A DNA stretch of 64,000 nucleotides from Actinoplanes lutulentus. GTDB taxonomy: Bacteria > Actinomycetota > Actinomycetes > Mycobacteriales > Micromonosporaceae. Positions 33,673-41,646 of the stretch are shown here, one piece after another. The stretch lies in contig NZ_QLMJ01000021.1 in the NCBI RefSeq assembly GCF_003259845.1, forward strand, positions 124,001-188,000, given 5' to 3'. Each line of letters begins with the position of its first letter. The stretch's first letter is position 1. The position numbers were made by a program, and so were the translations under genes. The notes beneath the pieces are model-generated. The model searched no databases, was not told the origin of the DNA, and saw only the letters and a program-made list of their open reading frames with translations.

Positions 33673-34158
33673 GTGGAGGGAACTGAGACCGCCGAACGCC
33701 AGCGGTTACGCAGGGCGCTTGTCGACCTGCTGAACACGTACAGCAGCGAGGCGCAACACATCGGGCACGCATTCGCCAACCGCAACCATCTGCACGCTAC
33801 CGACATGCACGCGCTGCTGGCCGTGATGCACGCCGAACGTCACGGCTCGCCGCTGACCCCGGGAAAGCTGGGGGAGGCGATAGGTCTCTCCTCGGGCGCG
33901 ACCACTGCTCTGATCGACCGGTTGGAGAAGGGCGGCCACCTGCGCCGCTCCCGGGAGAGCACCGACCGCCGGGTGGTGCATCTGCGGTACGGCGACGCCG
34001 GCATGCACCTGGCGATGTCGTTCTTCGCGCCGCTGCGCCCGCACACCGACGCGGTGATGGAGGACTTCACCGTCGACGAACTTCTCGCCATCGAGAAGTT
34101 CCTGCGGGGGATGACCGGCGCGCTGGTGGAGTACCGCGACGAATTACGAGGGCGTTAG
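33673..34158 (+). CDS. MarR family regulator (of the MmpL exporter)
   Basis: A 161-residue MarR protein. The winged helix is LTPGKLGEAIGLSSGATTALIDRLEKGGHLRRSRESTDRRVVHLRYG (about 71-117), with the usual DRR wing. GTG 33673 is chosen because the longer frame would start upstream of the -10 box. It is divergent from the MmpL gene and probably represses it in response to a transported compound. Its TAG overlaps the TAA of the convergent ABC exporter gene (34155-34158), so there is no room for a terminator between them. Confidence 0.88.
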   Translation: MEGTETAERQRLRRALVDLLNTYSSEAQHIGHAFANRNHLHATDMHALLAVMHAERHGSPLTPGKLGEAIGLSSGATTALIDRLEKGGHLRRSRESTDRRVVHLRYGDAGMHLAMSFFAPLRPHTDAVMEDFTVDELLAIEKFLRGMTGALVEYRDELRGR

Positions 34159-35948
34159 CTGGACAGGGCCGCATAGCGGCCGCCCTTGTCGAGCAACGAC
34201 TCGTGGGTTCCCGACTCCAGGATCCGGCCGTGGTCTATCACCGCGATCTGGTCCGCGTTGCGCACCGTGGACAGGCGGTGCGCGATGGTCACCGTGGTGC
34301 GGCCGGCCGACAGCTCGTCGAAAGCGCGCTGTACGGCCCGCTCGGTGTCGTTGTCCAGAGCGCTCGTGGCCTCGTCCAGCACCAGGATCCGGGGATCGCG
34401 TAACAGGGTTCGGGCAATGGCGATCCGCTGTTTCTCACCACCGGAGAAACGGTGTCCCCGGGAGCCGACCATCGTGTCGTAACCGTCCGGCAGGCCCGCG
34501 ATCAGATCGTGAATCTGCGCGGCACGGGCCGCCGCGACGATCTGCTCGTCGGTGGCGTCCGGTTTGGCGTACCGCAGGTTCTCCCGGATCGTCGTGTGCA
34601 GCAGATAGGTCTCCTGGCTGACGACGCCGACGATTTCCGCGAGCTGGGTGAGCGACAGGTCCTTGATGTCGACACCGTCGATGGTCACCCGGCCCGATGT
34701 CGCGTCGTGCAGACGGGCGATCAGCGAGGCGATCGTGCTCTTTCCCGACCCTGTCTCGCCGACGAGCGCCAATGACGAACCGGCCGGGACGTCCAGGCTC
34801 ACTCCTGCCAATGCGGCGGTCTCGCTGTCTCCGTACACGAATGTCACGTCCTCGAAGCGCAAGTGGCCTCGCGGGTGATCGAGTCGCACGGGCGTCGCCG
34901 GTTCCTGAACCTCGACCGGCAGGTCGAGATATTCGAAGATGCGCTGGAAAAGCGCGAGCGACGCGGTCAGGGTGACGCCGACGTCGAGCAGGCTCATCAG
35001 CGGGCGGAACAGTCCGGCCTGCAAGCCGGTGAAGGCGACCAGGGTTCCGATGCTCATGGTGCTGAACGGCAGCCCGGCCGCCAGGTAAATGGTCGCCGGA
35101 ATGGCTGCGAAGATGATGTTCATGGTGGCCATCCGCCAGCGTCCGGCCAGCTCGGAGCGGAGCTCCAGGTCGATGAGCCGGTGCGACGAATCGGTGAAAC
35201 GCTCGATCTGCGCGTCGCCGGCGCCCATCGTCTTGCTCAGCTGAATGCCGCTGATCGAGAGGCCTTCGTCGATGATGACGTTGAGTTCCGCCAATTCGCG
35301 CTGGCGCTGGGCGGTGATGGCCTGCCGCATCCGCGCGACGCGCCTGGTCCAGTAGATGGCCGGCGGCAACGCCACCAGCGAGACCAGGGTCAGCTGCCAG
35401 GAAAGGGCGGCCATCGCGACGAGCGTGGCGATGACGGTGGTGAAATTCGAGGCGACCGAACTGGCGGTCGAGGTGACCACCTGCTGCATGCCGCCGATGT
35501 CGTTGGTGATGCGTGATTGCACTTCGCCGGTGCGGGTGCGGGTGAAGAAACCGACCGACTGGCGTTGCAGATGAGCGAAGACGTCGGTGCGCAGCCGGTG
35601 CATGACCCGCTGGCCGACTCGGGTGGAAATCCACGTCTGAATCACGCCGAGCGCGGAGGTGGCAGCGGCGACCGCGACCATTCCGGCGACCAGCCAGATC
35701 AGGAGCGTGAGATTACTGTCCGGCAGCGCGACGTCGATGACCTCACGCAGCAGGAATGGTGACACCATCGCGAGAATCGACGAGACCACGATGACGCCGA
35801 CAACGACGGACAGATGCCGCCGGTGCCCGATGAACAGTGCGCCGATCCGGCGCAGGGAGACCGCGCGTGCTTGCGCCTTCTCCGCGGGGGTCACGGTCCG
35901 TGCCGAGCCCCGGCCTGGGCGTTCCGCCAAATTACGACCTTCTCTCAT
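34155..35948 (-). CDS. ABC half-exporter (multidrug/lipid type, fused permease-ATPase)
   Basis: A 597-residue type IV ABC exporter. The six-helix membrane domain spans about 35-330. The nucleotide-binding domain has Walker A VGETGSGKSTIASLIARL, Q-loop VVSQETYLLHTTIRENLRYA, signature FSGGEKQRIAIARTLL, Walker B ILVLDEATSALDNDTE and switch His VTIAHRLSTVRNADQ. It works as a homodimer, exporting lipids or drugs. ATG 35948 (MREGRNLAERPG) follows the operator palindrome; a start at 35993 would read through it. The divergent MarR at 36013 is the likely regulator. Confidence 0.92.
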   Translation of the reverse strand: MREGRNLAERPGRGSARTVTPAEKAQARAVSLRRIGALFIGHRRHLSVVVGVIVVSSILAMVSPFLLREVIDVALPDSNLTLLIWLVAGMVAVAAATSALGVIQTWISTRVGQRVMHRLRTDVFAHLQRQSVGFFTRTRTGEVQSRITNDIGGMQQVVTSTASSVASNFTTVIATLVAMAALSWQLTLVSLVALPPAIYWTRRVARMRQAITAQRQRELAELNVIIDEGLSISGIQLSKTMGAGDAQIERFTDSSHRLIDLELRSELAGRWRMATMNIIFAAIPATIYLAAGLPFSTMSIGTLVAFTGLQAGLFRPLMSLLDVGVTLTASLALFQRIFEYLDLPVEVQEPATPVRLDHPRGHLRFEDVTFVYGDSETAALAGVSLDVPAGSSLALVGETGSGKSTIASLIARLHDATSGRVTIDGVDIKDLSLTQLAEIVGVVSQETYLLHTTIRENLRYAKPDATDEQIVAAARAAQIHDLIAGLPDGYDTMVGSRGHRFSGGEKQRIAIARTLLRDPRILVLDEATSALDNDTERAVQRAFDELSAGRTTVTIAHRLSTVRNADQIAVIDHGRILESGTHESLLDKGGRYAALSS

Positions 35949-35960
35949 GCGACGTTTTAC

Positions 35961-35973
35961 TGAGGTTACCTCA
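35961..35973. promoter_or_regulatory. MarR operator palindrome TGAGGTTACCTCA
   Basis: A perfect inverted repeat (TGAGGT, one centre base, ACCTCA) 12 bases before the ABC exporter start, in the 64-base gap to the divergent MarR gene. This is the size and place expected for a MarR dimer site blocking the exporter promoter. Confidence 0.6.
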
Positions 35974-36012
35974 ACATGAGGGTACAACCGCAACCGCTGC
36001 TACCTTGTTCCC

Positions 36013-36441
36013 GTGGATCGTGAGCCTCATGCGGCTGAGGAAGAAAGCCTGCTCGAAGCGTTCTGGGCGGTTGCCCGGCGGCTGCGGCACCGCACCCGGG
36101 TCGCGCTGGAACCGTGGAACGTCACACCGTCGCAGTCCCGCGCAATCGGCGTGCTGTCCCGGCACGGTGAGATGCGGCTCAGTGCGCTCGCCGAGCATCT
36201 GCGGATCGCGCCGCGCTCGGCCACCGAGGTCGTCGACGATCTGCAGCAGCAGGGTCTCGCGTTACGCAGCCCCGATCCGGCGGACCGGCGGGCCACGCTG
36301 GTGGCGCTGAGCGAGCAGGGTGTGGCCACGGCATCGGCGATCCATGCGGCTCGGACGGCCGAGGGGGAGCGGTTGTTCGCCGTGCTGGAGCCGGCCGACC
36401 GCGCTGAGCTGACGCGGTTGCTCCGGGTTCTGCGGGACTAG
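36013..36441 (+). CDS. MarR family regulator (of the ABC exporter)
   Basis: A 142-residue MarR protein with winged helix LSALAEHLRIAPRSATEVVDDLQQQGLALRSPDPADRRATLVALSEQG (about 57-104). GTG 36013 is preceded only by TACCTT-like sequence about 7 bases away, so the mRNA may be leaderless. It is divergent from the exporter at 34155 and the two starts flank the TGAGGTTACCTCA palindrome. A canonical terminator follows. Confidence 0.9.
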   Translation: MDREPHAAEEESLLEAFWAVARRLRHRTRVALEPWNVTPSQSRAIGVLSRHGEMRLSALAEHLRIAPRSATEVVDDLQQQGLALRSPDPADRRATLVALSEQGVATASAIHAARTAEGERLFAVLEPADRAELTRLLRVLRD

Positions 36442-36457
36442 CTTTTCCGGAGACGCG

Positions 36458-36493
36458 AAGAGACCGCGAGGCGGGGGCCTCGCGGTCTCTTTT
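36458..36493. terminator. Rho-independent terminator with T-tract
   Basis: AAGAGACCGCGAGGC (36458-36472) and its complement (36477-36491) form a perfect 15-bp stem with a GGGG loop, ending in TTTT. It serves the MarR gene and, on the other strand, the TPR protein gene ending at 36504. Confidence 0.92.
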
Positions 36494-36503
36494 CCGGGGG
36501 GTG

Positions 36504-37364
36504 TCAGGAAAGTTTGGGTTTGGCGAGCCTCGCCACGATCGCGAATATGCCGGAGGCGCAGAGCAGCGTCATGTAGAGCCCGTCCGGCACCGTCACCAGA
36601 CCCATCAGGTCGAACGCCCCGACGCCCAGCAACGCGGTGAAGAACCAGACGAACGAAACCCTCATCGCGTACGCGAAAGCGTCCCTGTTCTGGCTCTTCG
36701 GGGTTGCCGGACGCACCCGCAGCGACTCGGCGAACTCGTCGGCCGCCTGCGCCAGGGTCGGCGCGTCGACGACGGCACGCATCAGGTTCTCGAACCGGGA
36801 CAGTGCCGCCTGCGCGCCGGCGTGCCGTGGGTCAAGGGTCAGCGCGCGGCCCAACTCCTCACGGGCGGTCAGTGGACGGCCCGCCGCGAACAGCGCGTGG
36901 GCGTAGGTGACGCGCAGGTCGGCGTCGTACCCGGCCAGCTCGACCGCGACCTGGAGGTTCGCGATCGCATCACCGATCCGGCCGTCGGCCAGCTGCGCCT
37001 CGCCGAGACGGTTGTGCAGGCGCGGGTTGCCCGGGTCCTGGCGGCAGGCCGAGGCGGCCGTCTCGATCGCCTCGGTGTGGTCGCCGGCCGCGGAGCAGGA
37101 ACGGCTGATCCAGAACAGCGACTCGGGACCGTCCGGGTCCTGCTGCCATGCCGCCCACGCGGCGCGCATCGCGCCCTGCGGGTCACCGAGTTCGAGGCGG
37201 GCCTGTGCCATCCGGTGCCAGGCGCCGACGTGCTCCGGCTCCCGCCCGACGTGGGGTGCGAGCAGGTCCACGACGTCACCGGCCCGGCCACGGGCCAGGA
37301 GGGTGTCGGCCTGGTCCAGGATCGGGTGGCCGGCGGGCGGGGCGAGAAGAGGCTGCTGCGTCAC
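36504..37364 (-). CDS. TPR-repeat membrane protein
   Basis: A 286-residue protein with four to five tetratricopeptide-like repeats over about residues 10-190 (AWHRMAQARLELGDPQGAMRA, NPRLHNRLGEAQLADGRIGDA, ADLRVTYAHALFAAGRPLTA). Two membrane helices follow near the C-terminus (about 228-248 and 257-277). It is likely a scaffold on the inner face of the membrane. No partner can be named; similar TPR-plus-two-helix proteins are common in Micromonosporaceae. Confidence 0.75.
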   Translation of the reverse strand: MTQQPLLAPPAGHPILDQADTLLARGRAGDVVDLLAPHVGREPEHVGAWHRMAQARLELGDPQGAMRAAWAAWQQDPDGPESLFWISRSCSAAGDHTEAIETAASACRQDPGNPRLHNRLGEAQLADGRIGDAIANLQVAVELAGYDADLRVTYAHALFAAGRPLTAREELGRALTLDPRHAGAQAALSRFENLMRAVVDAPTLAQAADEFAESLRVRPATPKSQNRDAFAYAMRVSFVWFFTALLGVGAFDLMGLVTVPDGLYMTLLCASGIFAIVARLAKPKLS

Positions 37365-37433
37365 GCCGGTTAGATCGGGCCCACCGGCGGCAACTTGCGA
37401 AGATGCCGGGTTGCGCGCCGGTAGCTGTTTTCC

Positions 37434-38144
37434 CTACCCGATTCCGTTTACCTCGTGCACCGTCGCAGTCTTCGGATAAGCGCCGGACGGTGCGGCGACC
37501 TCGAAGAGGTCGATCAGCAGGAACAGCGGATAGTCCGGGGACTGCGCGAGGCTGCGGACCACCTCGCCCGCGCAGCTGATGACAGTTCCGGACGGTCCCC
37601 ACTCGGCCGTCCAGGTGTGCGGCGCGGCAGCGGAGAACGGCAGAGTCACCTCCGCCATGTCCGTTGTCAGACGGTCGTCGTGATGCGCCTTGATGCCGGT
37701 ACGCGCCACCGTCGTCTCGGGGCCGATCGCGGCCGCGTCGATCTCGAACACACAGATCTCGCCGGAGTCACGCGGCGAAAGGTGTTCGGTGCCGACGAGC
37801 CAGACGGCCAGCATGCAGTTCTCGTCCACGCTGGCACTGACCGTCACGTCGACCCGGCCGGACGACGGCGCCCAGAACAACTCCGTCGCCACCGGATTGC
37901 GGATTTCCAGACCGTCCGGCCGGTGCCGATGGGTGCCCGCGTGATTGCCGGTCTGGATGTTGGACACCCGCAGCGGAGCGTCCTCCGGCCGCCAATCCAG
38001 CTGGTCAGCATCGATGCGCAGGCGCAGCCCGCCGGCACCGAAGTCGTACCGGGCCCGGGACCGCTCCGGAGTCGTCCAGTGCGGCAGATAGTGGTCGACC
38101 CAGAGGCCGGCGTTCAGCGCCGGCCCACGGAAGTCGTCCCTCAC
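37434..38144 (-). CDS. GH16-like / concanavalin-fold protein, probably lacking the catalytic pair
   Basis: A 236-residue protein resembling family 16 glucanases in layout: DDFRGPALNAGLWVDHY at the start, a beta-rich core, and HTWTAEWGPSGTVISCAGEVVRS, the usual late GH16 strand pair. The active-site strand reads GEICVFEIDAAAIG. The first Glu-Ile-Asp is there, but the second Glu of the ExDxxE motif is missing. No signal peptide, so it is cytoplasmic as annotated. GTG 38144 overlaps the nitroreductase stop, making it the second gene of a pair. A carbohydrate-binding or structural role seems more likely than hydrolysis (inference). Confidence 0.7.
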   Translation of the reverse strand: MRDDFRGPALNAGLWVDHYLPHWTTPERSRARYDFGAGGLRLRIDADQLDWRPEDAPLRVSNIQTGNHAGTHRHRPDGLEIRNPVATELFWAPSSGRVDVTVSASVDENCMLAVWLVGTEHLSPRDSGEICVFEIDAAAIGPETTVARTGIKAHHDDRLTTDMAEVTLPFSAAAPHTWTAEWGPSGTVISCAGEVVRSLAQSPDYPLFLLIDLFEVAAPSGAYPKTATVHEVNGIG

Positions 38145-38770
38145 TGCTGGAAGCGCTCGAAGTGGACGACCTCGTCGAGCGGGCGGCGCTTCGGCTCGGC
38201 CCAGCGGCCCTTCGCCGGGTAACCGAGCGGGATCAGTGCCATCGTGAGCGCGTCCTCGGGAAGGCCGAGCAATTCACGGACGTCGGCCTCGTGACCGATG
38301 TGCAGGGTGGTCAGAGTCGCGCCGAGACCGTACGCGCGGGCCGCCAGGATCAGGTGCTGAATGGCACCGTAGATCGACGAGCCGAGACGCGGATTCTGCG
38401 ACTTCGCGGCACCCAGCATCACCGGGAAAATCCAGACCGGAGCCTCTTCGAGGTGGTTCGCCAAATGGTCGGCGGCGAGGAAGCTGGCCTTGCTCATCGG
38501 GCCGTCCGACGCGTTCAGGATCTGCTCGCGGCGCGACCCGTAATGGCGCTCCCAGCCCTCGCGGTACCAGTCGGCGATCTGCCGCTTCGTGTCCGCGTCG
38601 CGGACCACGATCCACGTCCAGAACTGCCCGTTGCCGGCCGAAGGGCCGCGGATCGCCGCGTCGAGAATCGCGCGGATCACATCGTCGGCGATCGGCTCGG
38701 TGGAGAGGTAACGGCGGGCCGGCGTGGAGTGCAGGGCCTCCAGCAGTGACAGTTCTTCGGGCTTCGTCAT
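38141..38770 (-). CDS. Nitroreductase family FMN protein
   Basis: A 209-residue flavin oxidoreductase of the nitroreductase fold. TPARRYLSTEPI with the phosphate-binding Arg, AIRGPSAGNGQFWTWIVVRD, GAIQHLILAARAYGLGATLTTLH, then the C-terminal LGYPAKGRWAEPKRRPLDEVV (FMN-binding Gly-Tyr-Pro and Arg-Arg-Pro). It reduces nitro compounds, quinones or free flavin with NAD(P)H. It is followed by the GH16-like gene with a 4-base overlap. As the only obvious NAD(P)H-flavin enzyme in the window it could supply FMNH2 to the monooxygenases, but it is not linked to them. Confidence 0.9.
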   Translation of the reverse strand: MTKPEELSLLEALHSTPARRYLSTEPIADDVIRAILDAAIRGPSAGNGQFWTWIVVRDADTKRQIADWYREGWERHYGSRREQILNASDGPMSKASFLAADHLANHLEEAPVWIFPVMLGAAKSQNPRLGSSIYGAIQHLILAARAYGLGATLTTLHIGHEADVRELLGLPEDALTMALIPLGYPAKGRWAEPKRRPLDEVVHFERFQQ

Positions 38771-38780
38771 GTCTCGAAGC

Positions 38781-39062
38781 CTACGATCTCGTGTTGCGGA
38801 CCACGCGGTAGGCCGCGATCCCGGTGAGCCAGCCCAGCCCGGCCGCGAAGAACGGCGGCCAGAAGAACGTGCCGAACACGTAGAACACCACCATCGCCAA
38901 CGGAATCCACGCGAGCCGCACCGGCCACCACGGCAACCACGGAATGAGCAGAAACAGCACCGCGGCGGTTGCGGCGGGTATGCCGTGCTTGACGCATTCG
39001 TGCACCAGAATCACGGCCAGGAAGAGCCCGAGCACTGCCCACCCGACCCGTGGCGCCTCCAC
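38781..39062 (-). CDS. Small membrane protein, three helices
   Basis: A 93-residue hydrophobic protein starting with GTG 39062. Predicted helices: about 8-25 (WAVLGLFLAVILVHECV), 29-66 (two closely spaced segments including LLIPWLPWWPV) and 68-85. No recognised domain. It is 10 bases upstream of the nitroreductase start and may be co-transcribed with it. Function unknown. Confidence 0.65.
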   Translation of the reverse strand: MEAPRVGWAVLGLFLAVILVHECVKHGIPAATAAVLFLLIPWLPWWPVRLAWIPLAMVVFYVFGTFFWPPFFAAGLGWLTGIAAYRVVRNTRS

Positions 39063-39098
39063 CCTTCCGACGGTACCGACGTGCGCCGACCCCGCAGG

Positions 39099-40376
39099 TC
39101 ACGTGGGCGTTTCGCCCGCGTATCGACCACTCGGACGGTACCGCAGTGGACGGTCCTCGTACTCCTCCAGCGCATGCGCGAGCCACCCCGCCGTCCGCGC
39201 CACCGCGAAGATCGCCTCGCCGGCGTCCGCCGGCATCCCGCAACTCAAGCTGAGTGCCGCGAGCGCAAGGTCGATGTTGGGTTCAACCCCCGATCGGGTA
39301 CGCACAATCGACGCCAGTCGTTCCGCGGACTCCAGCACCGGACCGTCGAGCAGCTTGAACAGTGCGATAGCCCGCGGATCGCCACCGGGGTAGAGGTGGT
39401 GTCCGAACCCAGGAATCGTGCCGCTGCTCCCCGCCGTGCGCAGGCGATCGGAGACCGCGGCGAGCGGGTCCTCTCCGGACTTGGCCAACAGTGAGTAGGC
39501 AAGCGCGCTGGCCGCACCGTGCAACGGCCCGTCGAGCGCGGCGAGGCCGGCGCTGACCACGGCGTAGGGGTGCGCCCGGGTGGACGCCGCGACCCGTGCT
39601 GCCAGGGTGGACGCGGCGATGTCATGGTCGGCGAGCAGGATCAGTGCCGCGTTCAGCGCCCGTAGTGAGGCGTCGGTGGGTGGTTCCGCGGTGAGCCGAG
39701 ACCAGAGGGACTCGGCAAGCGACACCGGCGTGACAGGCAGCGTGGTCCGCGGCGGCTGCGCGTCCGTGGTTCGCGCCGATCGTGCATTTGTGGTGCGTGC
39801 CGGGCGTGGGTTCTTCGTCCGCGTCGACCGGGCGTTGGTGGTTCGGGTGGGCAGGGCGTGCACCATCGTGGACAGCAGCTGCCGGCCGGTTGCGACGACC
39901 GCGGCCGGGCTGGTGTCGAACCGCATCGGATCGGCGGCGGCCACCGCGGCGACGGTGACCCGCAACCGGTCGGTGAGCCGCGCGGTGTCCGGCAACGGCT
40001 CGGTGACCTGCTCGGCCAGGCCGATGAGGTCCCGGTTGATCGGGAACGCGGTGCCGTCGAGCTCGTTGGTCCAGAGCAGCGACGCGACAGCCTCGAACTC
40101 CTCGGTGACGGCCAGAACGACAGCGTCTCGCCCCCGATAATAGAGATCGCCATCCTTGATCAAGGTAATGCCGGTCTGGATGGTCGGTGTCGTGGTGCGC
40201 CGCCTGCCGGCCTCGAACGCGTCGACGTCCGCCTTGGCGAACAGACTGTTCTTGCCGTCCGCGTTACGCAGACTGCGGAGCAACCCACGACTGACGTACG
40301 CATAAATGGTGGCCGGCTTGACACCGAGCCGCTCAGCGACCTGTTCGGTGGTGAGCAGTGGGCGGGACATGTTCAT
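39099..40376 (-). CDS. HTH-citrate synthase-like protein, catalytic Asp missing
   Basis: A 425-residue protein. Residues 7-55 form an excisionase/MerR-like HTH (LTTEQVAERLGVKPATIYAYVSRGLL). Residues 65-425 are a citrate synthase fold with LADHDIAAST (His251), DGPLHGAAS (His286) and PGFGHHLYP (His326). The third catalytic position, Asp306 in the neighbouring citrate synthase, is Leu377 here. About residues 178-212 are a tandem 8-residue Arg-Thr-Thr-Asn repeat not found in citrate synthases. It diverges from a real citrate synthase gene. A DNA-binding sensor of a citrate synthase substrate or product is a fair hypothesis; similar HTH proteins sit next to citrate synthase genes in other actinobacteria. 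Confidence 0.85.
   Translation of the reverse strand: MNMSRPLLTTEQVAERLGVKPATIYAYVSRGLLRSLRNADGKNSLFAKADVDAFEAGRRRTTTPTIQTGITLIKDGDLYYRGRDAVVLAVTEEFEAVASLLWTNELDGTAFPINRDLIGLAEQVTEPLPDTARLTDRLRVTVAAVAAADPMRFDTSPAAVVATGRQLLSTMVHALPTRTTNARSTRTKNPRPARTTNARSARTTDAQPPRTTLPVTPVSLAESLWSRLTAEPPTDASLRALNAALILLADHDIAASTLAARVAASTRAHPYAVVSAGLAALDGPLHGAASALAYSLLAKSGEDPLAAVSDRLRTAGSSGTIPGFGHHLYPGGDPRAIALFKLLDGPVLESAERLASIVRTRSGVEPNIDLALAALSLSCGMPADAGEAIFAVARTAGWLAHALEEYEDRPLRYRPSGRYAGETPT
39741..39845 (-). repeat. 24-bp coding minisatellite in HTH-citrate synthase gene
   Basis: About four tandem degenerate 24-base units encode RTTNARST, RTKNPRPA, RTTNARSA and RTTDAQPP. The unit length keeps frame. The insertion lies between the small and large regions of the citrate synthase fold. 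Confidence 0.75.
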
Positions 40377-40518
40377 GGACGCAGGTTCTCTCGTCTCGTG
40401 GTGCCGCTGCCAGCCAAATCATCTGCCTGTGGATAGCCCATCCACAGGCTTGTGCGGATCCTCTCATGTTGACTGGATCAACATTGACATCAAGTCGTGT
40501 TGATTTCAGATTGATGTC
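40377..40518. promoter_or_regulatory. Divergent citrate synthase control region with several inverted repeats
   Basis: Perfect inverted repeats: CCTGTGGAT (40426-40434) with ATCCACAGG (40440-40448), and ATGTTGA (40466-40472) with TCAACAT (40478-40484). Further TTGAC, GTCAA and TTGATGTCA copies run from 40484 up to the citrate synthase start at 40519. This density of related half-sites suggests cooperative binding, probably by the HTH-citrate synthase protein. Confidence 0.6.
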
Positions 40519-41646
40519 ATGTTGACTGTCAATCCAGGGCTTGCCGGTGTCGTTGCGTTCGACACTGAAATCGCTGAACCGGACCGTGATGGCGGCTCGC
40601 TGCGGTATCGCGGCGTCGACATCCAGTCGCTCGCCGGTCATGTCTCCTACGGCGACGTGTGGGGGCTGCTCGTTGACGGCGACGTCGAGCGCGGACTGCC
40701 GTCCGCCGAACCGTTGCCGATCCCGGTGCACACCGGCGACCTGCGTGTCGACGTGCAGGCTGCCGTCTCGATGCTGGCGCCGTACTGGCGTAACGGTCAG
40801 CTGATCGACATCACGGACGTGCAGGCGCGGGACGACTTGGCGCGTACGTCGGCAGCCGTTCTGTCGTACGTATCGCAAGCCGCGCGCGGCGGTGACCGTC
40901 CCGCGGTGCCGCAGCACGTCGTCGACGCGGGGCGCACCGCGACCGAACAGTTCTTGATCCGCTGGCAGGGCGACCCCGATCCGCGGCACGTCACCGCGAT
41001 CGACCGGTACTGGATCTGTGCGGCCGAGCATGGAATGAACGCGTCCACGTTCACCGCTCGGGTCGTCGCCAGCACCGGCGCCGACGCCCCGGCCTGCCTG
41101 TCCGCCGCGGTCGCCGCACTCTCCGGCCCGCTGCACGGCGGCGCGCCGTCCCGCGCCCTCGGCATGATCGAGGCGGTCGAGAACGGAATCGACGCGCGCA
41201 AGTACGTGAAGCAGGTGCTCGACAGCGGGCAGCGCCTGATGGGATTCGGTCACGCGATCTACCGGGCCGAGGACCCACGCGCCCGGATCCTGCGTGATGC
41301 GGCCCGCGAGCTGAGCGCACCCCGGTACGAGGTAGCCCGCGAACTGGAACTCGCCGCCCTGGCCGAGCTGCGCGAACGCAAACCGGACCGGGTGCTGGAG
41401 ACGAACGTCGAGTTCTGGGCCGCCGTCGTGCTCGACTTCGCGGGTGTGCCCGCCGAGATGTTCACCGCTATGTTCGCCTGCGCACGAACGGCCGGCTGGA
41501 GCGCCCACATCCTGGAGCAGAAGTCCCTCGCCAAAATCATCCGCCCGTCAGCGGACTACGTCGGCCCGGGGAAGCGCGAAGCCTCCACGGTCCAAGGGTG
41601 GCCCGAGGCCCTGCACCGCAACACAAACCGGACCCCGGCACGGTAA
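40519..41646 (+). CDS. Citrate synthase / 2-methylcitrate synthase family enzyme
   Basis: A 375-residue type II-fold citrate synthase condensing acetyl-CoA or propionyl-CoA with oxaloacetate. Catalytic residues are all visible: His206 in LSGPLHGGAPS, His245 in MGFGHAIYR and Asp306 in VVLDFAGVP, plus AAEHGMNAST (His171). Near the C-terminus, ARTAGWSAHILEQ and RPSADYVGP are typical of the family. The protein is short compared with classical 430-residue citrate synthases and resembles the citrate synthase 2/methylcitrate group. It diverges from the HTH-citrate synthase gene. Confidence 0.92.
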   Translation: MLTVNPGLAGVVAFDTEIAEPDRDGGSLRYRGVDIQSLAGHVSYGDVWGLLVDGDVERGLPSAEPLPIPVHTGDLRVDVQAAVSMLAPYWRNGQLIDITDVQARDDLARTSAAVLSYVSQAARGGDRPAVPQHVVDAGRTATEQFLIRWQGDPDPRHVTAIDRYWICAAEHGMNASTFTARVVASTGADAPACLSAAVAALSGPLHGGAPSRALGMIEAVENGIDARKYVKQVLDSGQRLMGFGHAIYRAEDPRARILRDAARELSAPRYEVARELELAALAELRERKPDRVLETNVEFWAAVVLDFAGVPAEMFTAMFACARTAGWSAHILEQKSLAKIIRPSADYVGPGKREASTVQGWPEALHRNTNRTPAR

